A DNA stretch of 64,000 bases from Pelomonas sp. V22 (GTDB taxonomy: Bacteria > Pseudomonadota > Gammaproteobacteria > Burkholderiales > Burkholderiaceae_C): positions 248,001 to 312,000 of the forward strand of contig NZ_JAGIXS010000008.1 of NCBI RefSeq assembly GCF_030014915.1, in the 5' to 3' direction. Each line of letters opens with the position of its first letter. The stretch's first letter is position 1. Made by a program: the position numbers and the translations under genes. Below the pieces are notes generated by a model. That model ran no database searches and was not told the DNA's origin. It saw only the letters and a list, made by a program, of their open reading frames with translations. This document shows positions 1 through 6,007 of this stretch, one piece after another.

Positions 1-1244
1 TGCTTGTCCGTGAAGGTGCTGCGGCCATAGGTAGCGCTCAGCGTCAGGTCGTCGGTCAGATAACCCGTGTACTTCAGGATGTTGTACGTGGTATTGCGCA
101 CCTCAGGCGTCGGCACGCCAGCCACTGGTGCACCTTCCACACCGGTGGCGAAGGCATAGGCATTGCGCGTGCCGCTGTAGTCGTACTTTTCACCCAGGTA
201 GGTGTACTCCAGCAGGTGGTCGTTGGTGACGTTCCAGTTCAGCTTGACGTAGGCCTTGGGGTCCTTGGTCGTGCCGAGCGTGGTGTAGTCCGTGCCAACG
301 GCAGGTGCCGTCTTGGTGTCGACATCGCTCTTTTCCAGGGACACGAAAGCGAACAGCTTGTCCTGGATGATGGGGCCGCCGGCGTAGGCGCTGACCTTGA
401 CGCTTTCACGCGTGTCCTGGCCGCCGCGACGATACAGCGTGCCCGGCAGGGACGCGCTGGCATAGTTGTAACCCGACGGGAGGCTGATCTTAGGGTAGTA
501 GGTGTCAGGCGACTTGGCACGCAGACCATTGGGCGAGAACACGAACTGGCCGCCGTACACGAAGTTGTTCGTGCCGCTCTTGCCCACCTGGCTGATCACG
601 CCGCCGGCCGAACGGCCGTACTTGGCGCCGTAGCCACCGGTGTAGGTTTCCTGCTGAGCGATGGCGCCGTAGGGCAGTTCGAACTGGCCCAGGTTGCTCA
701 GCGGTTCGCCGCTAAAGTAGCCGTTGACGTAATAGGCGTTTTCCGAAACGCCGGCGCCGCCGAACGAGGTCAGGCCGCCGAAGTAGGCGCCGGAACCTGC
801 ATTGGCACCCGGGGTCAGCAGGGCGATGGCCTGGGCCGACTGCGTCAGCGGCAGGCGGGCCAGTTCCTTGGCGGTGATCACGGTACGCACGTCGGTCGAC
901 GAGGTGTCGATCATGACCTTGGTGCCCACCACGGTCACGGTGTCCAGCGTGTTCTCGAAGGAAACGCCGGTCGTCGAACCGATGGTCACGGTGATGGTGC
1001 GGGTGCCGAGGCCCTTGGCTTCGACCTTGTACTCACCCACCGGCAGCTGGTTGACGGCGAAACGGCCGCTCGAGTCGGCGGTGACGGTACGGGTGAAGCC
1101 GCTGTCATTGGAAATCACGACGACGGTACCCGCCTTGGCCACACCGCTCACGTTACCGGCGGTGCCCTGGGCCAACACGACACCGGCGAGACACATGCCC
1201 ACCGCAATCGCGACTAGGGACTTCGTCTTCTTCATAGCCTTCAT
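1..1244 (-). CDS. Oar-like TonB-dependent receptor, N-terminal part
   Basis: The first 414 codons of an outer-membrane TonB-dependent receptor; the gene runs off the left edge. It opens with MKAMKKTKSLVAIAVGMC and a signal peptide cut near VLAQG. Residues about 28-95 form a carboxypeptidase-regulatory-like beta-sandwich (sequence VSGVAKAGTVVVISND, then a turn LPVGEYKVEAKG), as in Oar-type receptors. A plug domain follows: VRTVITAKELARLPLTQS, a glycine-rich FGGLTSFGGAG stretch and YGRSAGGVISQVGKSGTN. The beta-barrel begins near residue 210. Start choice: ATG at 1244 preceded by GGAGCGACC; a second in-frame ATG lies three codons later. A hairpin at 1271-1290 lies in the leader. Substrate cannot be told from this part. 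Family assignment is firm; ligand unknown. Confidence 0.85.
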   Translation of the reverse strand, partial: MKAMKKTKSLVAIAVGMCLAGVVLAQGTAGNVSGVAKAGTVVVISNDSGFTRTVTADSSGRFAVNQLPVGEYKVEAKGLGTRTITVTIGSTTGVSFENTLDTVTVVGTKVMIDTSSTDVRTVITAKELARLPLTQSAQAIALLTPGANAGSGAYFGGLTSFGGAGVSENAYYVNGYFSGEPLSNLGQFELPYGAIAQQETYTGGYGAKYGRSAGGVISQVGKSGTNNFVYGGQFVFSPNGLRAKSPDTYYPKISLPSGYNYASASLPGTLYRRGGQDTRESVKVSAYAGGPIIQDKLFAFVSLEKSDVDTKTAPAVGTDYTTLGTTKDPKAYVKLNWNVTNDHLLEYTYLGEKYDYSGTRNAYAFATGVEGAPVAGVPTPEVRNTTYNILKYTGYLTDDLTLSATYGRSTFTDK

Positions 1245-1270
1245 AAAGGTCGCTCCAAAAAGTAGAAGAA

Positions 1271-1290
1271 CTGTGCCCCCCACGGCACAG
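1271..1290 (-). promoter_or_regulatory. leader hairpin of the Oar-like receptor gene
   Basis: CTGTGCC (1271-1277) and GGCACAG (1284-1290) form a perfect 7-bp stem with a 6-nt loop, 27 nt upstream of the receptor start. On the minus strand it is followed by TTCTTCTACTTTTT, then the ribosome-binding site. It could be a leader attenuator or an mRNA-stabilising hairpin. Function is inference. Confidence 0.35.
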
Positions 1291-1460
1291 GCTCTCAGAC
1301 CGGCCGAACGGGAGGCAACGTGGAACGATTGTCAGATCGCGTAGAAGCGAGGACCCCCGGGTAAGTCTTGACTCCCACTGCCAGCGGATTTTTTGGCTGC
1401 TTGTCCAGTCGTGAAATATTTTTATGAATCAATGACTTATTGCACTGCGACCGCTTCACC

Positions 1461-1492
1461 AGAAAAATAGGACCCCACGCAAGAACGGGGTC
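1461..1492 (-). terminator. Rho-independent terminator after queD-queE-mazG-like
   Basis: GACCCC (1471-1476) pairs with GGGGTC (1487-1492) around a 10-nt loop; reading the minus strand the stem is followed by CTATTTTTCT (1470-1461). It lies about 70 nt past the stop of the mazG-like gene. The stem is only 6 bp, so strength is moderate. Confidence 0.55.
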
Positions 1493-1559
1493 TACCCCCT
1501 TTGGGTTGTTGCGTTTTGGTGACGAGTCGGCCGGTTCAAGCTTCTTTACAGCACCCCAT

Positions 1560-1886
1560 TCAGGGTCCCGGATACTTCAGCGCGTTCTTGATGAGCTTGT
1601 CCTCGACGGCGGCGGCAATGTCCACGCCACTGTGATCGGCGATCTGAAGCAGGTAGAGCAGCACGTCGGCGATCTCCTCGCCCAGGTGCTGATGACGGGC
1701 CGGATCATCGGCAATGGCCGCACTCTCCTCGGGCGTGAGCCACTGGAAGATCTCGACCAGCTCGGCGGCCTCCACGACCATGGCCATGGCCAGGTTCTTG
1801 GGCGTCTGGTACGCCTGCCATTGCCGGGCCGCCGCAAACTCGCGCAGCCGGCGCTGTAGGCCTTCGACGTCCAGCGGCTGGCTCAT
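1560..1886 (-). CDS. MazG-like nucleotide pyrophosphohydrolase
   Basis: A 108-residue all-alpha NTP pyrophosphohydrolase of the MazG-like/dCTPase (RS21-C6) type, which cleaves (d)NTPs to the monophosphate and PPi in the cytoplasm. The magnesium-binding motif is clear: EAAELVEIFQW followed about 30 residues later by EEIADVLLYLLQIAD, i.e. the ExxE...ExxD pattern. Single-domain length fits the family. The start MSQPLDVEG at 1886 is two bases after the queE stop at 1889, indicating translational coupling with queE; a longer frame from 1934 would overlap queE. Last gene of a queD-queE-mazG-like run ending at the terminator near 1470. The substrate nucleotide is not predictable. Linkage to queuosine genes may only be co-transcription. 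Confidence 0.85.
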   Translation of the reverse strand: MSQPLDVEGLQRRLREFAAARQWQAYQTPKNLAMAMVVEAAELVEIFQWLTPEESAAIADDPARHQHLGEEIADVLLYLLQIADHSGVDIAAAVEDKLIKNALKYPGP

Positions 1887-1888
1887 CG

Positions 1889-2524
1889 TCAGGCTATGCC
1901 AACGACCTTGTGCATCTGCACCGACAACCTCCATTGGGGGTGGTCCAGGCAGTACTGCACCGCCTCCCGGGTGTGCTGGCGCTGCAACACCGAGTCCATG
2001 GGCTGCAGGAAGAAGTGCTGGAAATCCAGCCCCGCAAAGCGCTCTGGGCGGGCCAACTGTTGCGGATAGACCAGCTTCAGCTCATGGCCCCGGGTCAGCA
2101 CCAACTCGGCGTCGGCCTTGGGGCTGACGCAGATCCAGTCCAGCCCCGGCGGTGCAGCCTGCGTGCCATTGGTCTCGACAGCCACCTCGAAGCCCAGCCC
2201 ATGAAAGGCCTCGATCAACGCTTCGTCGAGTTGCAGCAGCGGTTCTCCGCCTGTACACACCACATAGGGCCTGCCCGCCTGACCCTGCGGCCACAGCGCC
2301 GCCACCGCTGCCGCAAGCTCGGCCGCCGTGGCGAACTTGCTGCCGCCCTGGCCATCGGTGCCGACGAAATCGGTATCGCAGAAATTGCAGACGGCGCTGG
2401 CGCGGTCCTGCTCGCGGCCGCTCCACAAATTGCAACCGGCAAAACGGCAGAACACGGCGGCACGACCCGCCTGCGCCCCCTCGCCTTGCAGCGTGTAGAA
2501 CATTTCCTTTACCGCGTAAGTCAT
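1889..2524 (-). CDS. queE: 7-carboxy-7-deazaguanine synthase QueE
   Basis: Radical-SAM enzyme that converts 6-carboxy-5,6,7,8-tetrahydropterin to 7-carboxy-7-deazaguanine, the second specific step towards queuosine and preQ0. 211 residues. Opening MTYAVKEMFYTLQGEG is diagnostic (QGEG substrate/SAM loop). The iron-sulfur ligands are C31, C46 and C49, a CX14CX2C spacing instead of the usual CX3CX2C; this variant is known from Burkholderia multivorans QueE. CTGGEPLLQ is the SAM-binding GGEP motif and VETNGTQ follows. The gene sits 10 nt after the queD stop and two bases before the mazG-like start, so the three genes are one transcription unit. Assignment is firm. Confidence 0.95.
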   Translation of the reverse strand: MTYAVKEMFYTLQGEGAQAGRAAVFCRFAGCNLWSGREQDRASAVCNFCDTDFVGTDGQGGSKFATAAELAAAVAALWPQGQAGRPYVVCTGGEPLLQLDEALIEAFHGLGFEVAVETNGTQAAPPGLDWICVSPKADAELVLTRGHELKLVYPQQLARPERFAGLDFQHFFLQPMDSVLQRQHTREAVQYCLDHPQWRLSVQMHKVVGIA

Positions 2525-2534
2525 CTGGACTGCC

Positions 2535-3641
2535 TCAGACCGGAATCAGTTCGTCTATGCCCACGGCACTGACGATGGCGCCCGACCCCCGGGTTTCGTA
2601 CATGTCGACCCGGTCCAGCTGTGGCAAGGCCGAGCGCCCCTTGGCCAGCACCCAGCTGGACAAACTGGCGGCATCGCCATCGGGCAGGTCGGCGATCTCG
2701 TAGAGCGGCCGGTGGTCAATGGCCTTGAAGATCGGATCGAACAGCCGCTTCACGTCACCAAAGTCCACGGTCCAGCCGGCCATTTCATCGAGCTCTGCGC
2801 TCAGATGCAGGCGCAAGGTGTAGGTATGGCCATGGATGCCACGCAGGATGTGGCCCTCGGGCGCGCGCTTCAGCTGGATCGCGCTGTCCAGCGTCAGCTC
2901 TTTCCAGATCCGGTAATTGCGGCCATCGAAATTCGCGCCGCAGCTGCCGGTTTCATAAACGGTGACCCAGGACAGCTCGGGCAACAGCGGCTTGATGCGC
3001 TCCCAAAGCCAGGCCGAGATCACCTCGCTGGTCGGGTTGTGCAGGCCCTCGATCTGGTTCAGGCACTGGTAGTTCAGGACCATGTGCAACGGCGACCAGA
3101 TTTCGTCCAGGTGGTCGTAGTCGATCGACAGATCGCGTTCGCCCAGATCCTGGTTGGCATGCAGGATCACCTCGAAGCCATGGCCATGCATGCGGCCGCA
3201 CTTGTGGCCCAGCGGCACATTGGGCAGCTGATGGGCCGCCTGGAAGCGGTAACGCCGCCAGACATGGGCCTGACCCGAGGCATCGAGGTCAACGCCGGAA
3301 TGCTGGGTGCTCTGCACGCCGATCTGCTGGATGCCCTGCACGCCGAACTCGGTTTGCAGACGATGGCGTATCCAGCGGGCGATGTTCTCGTCGGTTGGCT
3401 GCTCGATGGTCCGGTTCAGGAGCGCATGGTCCAGTGGCGCGACGCAGGCTTCCAGCCTGCGTCGCAGCTCCTCGACCTCACCGCCTGGGAACGGCGCCCA
3501 AGCCTCGGGCAGCTGGGCCCGCACGGTGGCGAAGTAGCTGTGGCCATGCAGGCCATGGCTGCGATGGCTGGGTGCCAGCAGTGGGATCTGGCAGGCGGAT
3601 TCAAAGCCGGCGGAAGCGGCGTAAAGCGTGGCGGTATTCAT
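2535..3641 (-). CDS. queD: triple-domain 6-carboxytetrahydropterin synthase (QueD-like)
   Basis: Converts dihydroneopterin triphosphate to 6-carboxytetrahydropterin, the step before QueE. At 368 residues it is three times the usual ~120. Three T-fold units are visible. Domain 1 (about 1-125) has HGLHGH with H32/H34 and the D71-H72 pair, but Ser28 where the catalytic Cys belongs and Cys17 in place of the first zinc His. Domain 2 (about 128-245) has the classical core: H137, C148, H152, H154 and E230-T231, but its Asp-His pair is N190-Y191. Domain 3 (about 246-368) has H270/H272, D309-H310 and E349-T350, but Leu266 for Cys and Ile255 for the first zinc His. In this family the catalytic triad spans two subunits, so a covalent trimer sharing one site is plausible. 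First gene of the operon with queE. Confidence 0.9.
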   Translation of the reverse strand: MNTATLYAASAGFESACQIPLLAPSHRSHGLHGHSYFATVRAQLPEAWAPFPGGEVEELRRRLEACVAPLDHALLNRTIEQPTDENIARWIRHRLQTEFGVQGIQQIGVQSTQHSGVDLDASGQAHVWRRYRFQAAHQLPNVPLGHKCGRMHGHGFEVILHANQDLGERDLSIDYDHLDEIWSPLHMVLNYQCLNQIEGLHNPTSEVISAWLWERIKPLLPELSWVTVYETGSCGANFDGRNYRIWKELTLDSAIQLKRAPEGHILRGIHGHTYTLRLHLSAELDEMAGWTVDFGDVKRLFDPIFKAIDHRPLYEIADLPDGDAASLSSWVLAKGRSALPQLDRVDMYETRGSGAIVSAVGIDELIPV

Positions 3642-4002
3642 GCGGAGACAACAGGCCCGGCCCCCTCACTGGGGACCGGCAGCTCGGCAGTGTGACATGG
3701 CCCGCAGGCGCAGCCAAACCAGGGGCGGGGGCTGTGGTTTGTGCACACGGCAGGCGAGGACTCTTATTCAATGATGATGTTGTCTTTCAGATTGGTGGTC
3801 GTAGTAGAGGGGGCCGATCTCTGTGGACAAGTGCTGAAGAGCCCCGGCTGACAAGCATTTAGCGAGCTCCAAAGCCTGTGTGTCCAGGGCCTGTGAGCGC
3901 CGGGACGAACCTACAACAAGTCCGCCGCCGGCTCCTCGCCTGTGGATAAGCCCCTGCTTGTTCAAGAACTCTGCACAGGTTTATGCATTGACAGCGGCCC
4001 GC
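3642..4002. other. gene-free region with DnaA boxes; replication-origin-like
   Basis: A perfect DnaA box TTATCCACA lies on the minus strand at 3941-3949; TTGTCCACA (one mismatch) at 3822-3830 on the minus strand; TTGTGCACA at 3739-3747 on the plus strand. Directly 3' of the 3822-3830 box, on the same strand, come a GC-rich block with five C (3809-3816 region), the trinucleotide tract CTACTACGACCACC (3794-3807) and an AT-richer stretch (3763-3793). Box, GC block, trinucleotide tract and AT-rich DNA in this order is the DnaA-trio unwinding architecture described in Bacillus subtilis. No dnaA, dnaN or rpmH gene is nearby. It may be oriC separated from dnaA, or a DnaA-titrating or regulatory site. 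Only three boxes in 210 bp, so the call is tentative. Confidence 0.4.
3657..3679 (-). promoter_or_regulatory. hairpin in queD leader
   Basis: CCGGCCCCC (3657-3665) can pair with GGGGACCGG (3671-3679) around a 5-nt loop, giving 9 bp with one wobble or mismatch depending on strand. It lies 16 nt upstream of the queD start, so it would sit in the transcript leader. It does not look like a preQ1 riboswitch. Role unknown. Confidence 0.3.
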
Positions 4003-5859
4003 TCAGAAGGTTTCCCAATCGCCATCGTTGGCCGGTGCAGCCGCCTTGGGTGCCGGGCTGGGCGCCGGAGCAGCAGGCCTGGGTGCGGCCGGTTTGGTCG
4101 GCTTGGACGGGCTGGCTGCAGCTTTTGCGGCGGAGGCAGCAGGCTTGGGCTGGGGCTTGCCGGCTGCAGGTCTGACGGCGGGCGTTGGCACCGTCCTCGC
4201 GGCTGCGGCCGGCTTGGCGGCACCCTGGTTGCTGAGCGCCGCACGCAGCGAACTGCTGGACCCGGTGCCGGTACGGAACACCGACACCACCTCGGCCAGG
4301 CGCTGGGCCTGCTCGCGCAGCGAAGACGCGGCGGCCGCGCTTTCTTCCACCAGCGCAGCGTTTTGCTGGGTCATCTGGTCCAGGCCGGTCACGGCCACAT
4401 TGACCTGGGCGATGCCGTCGCGCTGCTCGGTGGCCGAGGCGGCGATCTCGCCGATCATGTCGCTGACGCGGCCGACGCTGGCCACGATCTCCTGCATCAC
4501 GGTACCGGTCTGGCCGACCAGGGCGGCACCCGACTCGACCCGCTCGACCGAGGCATTGATCAGGCCCTTGATCTCCTTGGCCGCTTCGGCCGAGCGCTGG
4601 GCCAGGCTGCGCACTTCGCTGGCCACCACGGCAAAGCCGCGGCCCTGCTCGCCGGCACGGGCTGCTTCCACGGCCGCGTTCAGGGCCAGGATGTTGGTCT
4701 GGAAGGCAATGCCGTCGATCACGCTGATGATGTCGGAGATGCGCTTGGAGCTGGCCGTGATCTGCTCCATATTGCCGACCACCTGCTCCACCACCGAGCC
4801 GCCACGGGCTGCCGCCTCGGCCGCCGAAGCGGCCAGCTGGTTGGCCTGGCGGGCCGTGTCGGCCGACTGCGAGACCGTGGCCGTGATCTGCTCCATCGAG
4901 CTGGCCGTCTGCTGCAGGCTGGAGGCTGTCTGCTCGGTGCGGGCGCTGAGGTCGTGGTTGCCCGTGGCGATCTCGGCCGAGGCGGTGGACACCGACTCCA
5001 CGCCCTGCCGCACATCGCCCACCACCTTGCGCAACTGGCTGGCCATGCGGTTGAGGGCGTCGAGCAGCTGGCCGAATTCATCGCTGCGCCGGATGCTGGT
5101 CGAGGCCGAGAGGTCGCCATCGGCGATCAGGTTCGCGAGGTTCAGCGCATCGCCCAGCGGCTGTTTGATCGAGCGCACCAGCCAGACGGCACCCGCCAGC
5201 AGTGCGGTAACGATCGTGATCACTACCACCATGGCCACGCGCAGGGTCAGCTTGCGGCGCTCGTTCAGGTCGGCATCGGCCTCGTCCTTCTGCGTGGTTT
5301 GCAGCGAGGCGAAGTCGGCCAATGACTTCAGATAGACAACGACGGCCGGGTTGAAGGTCTGGCGAACCTCGTTGCCCGCCTCCTCGGCCTTGCCGGCGGC
5401 CTTGAGCTCGCGTGCCTTGGCCAGCGAGGCGAGCACGAGCTTGCGCTCGTCGGCAATGCGGGCCATCAAGGTCTTGTCCTTGTCGGTCAGCACCATCGCC
5501 TCGATGGCCTTCTGCACCTCGCTGATCTTGGCGATGGTGGCCGCGATCTCGTCCTTGAACAGCGCATCCACGGCCGGGTCGCTGCTGATGGCGGCAGCCT
5601 GGACGCGGGTCACATTGGTCGTGGTCATGCTCGCCCAGCGCTCGGCCGCTGCGCGCTTGGCGCCCATTTGCTGCTCGATGGCGGCCGCCTCGGCGTTCAG
5701 ATTGCCGGTACGCACCGAAGAAAAACCAATCAGGCCCACCAGGCTCACGATCACGGCCGCCACCGAGATCCAGAGGCGGCCGGCCACGCCCAGGCCTTGC
5801 AGCTTCAGGGCCACCGCGCTGCCAGCGCCGCTGCCGGGCGCACCGAAATTCATGCTCAT
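4003..5859 (-). CDS. methyl-accepting chemotaxis protein with CheR-tether tail
   Basis: Inner-membrane chemoreceptor of 618 residues. Transmembrane helix 1 spans about 29-48, the periplasmic four-helix-bundle sensor about 50-205, helix 2 about 205-230, then HAMP and a long cytoplasmic signalling hairpin. The hairpin tip reads IDGIAFQTNILALNAAVEAARAG, the conserved kinase-contact region. After it comes an Ala/Pro/Lys-rich linker of about 80 residues ending in DWETF, matching the xWxxF pentapeptide that recruits CheR and CheB in Tar/Tsr-type receptors. Start at 5859 (MSMNFG) has GGAGAC seven bases upstream. No che operon is adjacent; cheZ lies 40 kb away. Ligand unknown. It reads away from the origin-like region. 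Confidence 0.93.
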   Translation of the reverse strand: MSMNFGAPGSGAGSAVALKLQGLGVAGRLWISVAAVIVSLVGLIGFSSVRTGNLNAEAAAIEQQMGAKRAAAERWASMTTTNVTRVQAAAISSDPAVDALFKDEIAATIAKISEVQKAIEAMVLTDKDKTLMARIADERKLVLASLAKARELKAAGKAEEAGNEVRQTFNPAVVVYLKSLADFASLQTTQKDEADADLNERRKLTLRVAMVVVITIVTALLAGAVWLVRSIKQPLGDALNLANLIADGDLSASTSIRRSDEFGQLLDALNRMASQLRKVVGDVRQGVESVSTASAEIATGNHDLSARTEQTASSLQQTASSMEQITATVSQSADTARQANQLAASAAEAAARGGSVVEQVVGNMEQITASSKRISDIISVIDGIAFQTNILALNAAVEAARAGEQGRGFAVVASEVRSLAQRSAEAAKEIKGLINASVERVESGAALVGQTGTVMQEIVASVGRVSDMIGEIAASATEQRDGIAQVNVAVTGLDQMTQQNAALVEESAAAASSLREQAQRLAEVVSVFRTGTGSSSSLRAALSNQGAAKPAAAARTVPTPAVRPAAGKPQPKPAASAAKAAASPSKPTKPAAPRPAAPAPSPAPKAAAPANDGDWETF

Positions 5860-5953
5860 GCTTGTCTCCGCGTTTCAGGACGTAGTGATGCATGGCACCT
5901 TACGCCTGGGCGGGCCCGCTGTCGCTAGGGCGGATGCCTAGTGCGCAGCAGCG

Positions 5954-5973
5954 ATCCGGCACGAGCGCCGGAT
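5954..5973 (-). terminator. hairpin downstream of the SUV3-like helicase
   Basis: ATCCGGC (5954-5960) and GCCGGAT (5967-5973) make a perfect 7-bp stem with a 6-nt loop, 35 nt past the helicase stop. No T-tract follows on the minus strand, so it may be a weak or Rho-assisted terminator or an RNA-stabilising hairpin. Confidence 0.3.
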
Positions 5974-6007
5974 ATTCAACAGTTGCAGCAGAAATTCAAA
6001 GGCCGAA

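Larger units (their letters stand above)
1245..1559. other. gene-free stretch between receptor and mazG-like gene
   Basis: No credible gene is seen. It holds the leader hairpin at 1271-1290, an AT-rich stretch at about 1410-1440 that probably carries the minus-strand promoter of the receptor gene, and the minus-strand terminator at 1461-1492 that ends the queD-queE-mazG run. I could not pick a convincing -35/-10 pair. Confidence 0.5.

Noticed and set aside
3642-3700. preQ1 riboswitch before queD
   Set aside because: Only a simple GC hairpin is present; no A-rich tail or pseudoknot pattern of preQ1-I or -II aptamers.
3768-3965. 65-codon minus-strand frame in the origin-like gap
   Set aside because: No ribosome-binding site, odd composition (LSTEIGPLYYDHQSERQHHH), and it overlaps the DnaA-box and trinucleotide elements.
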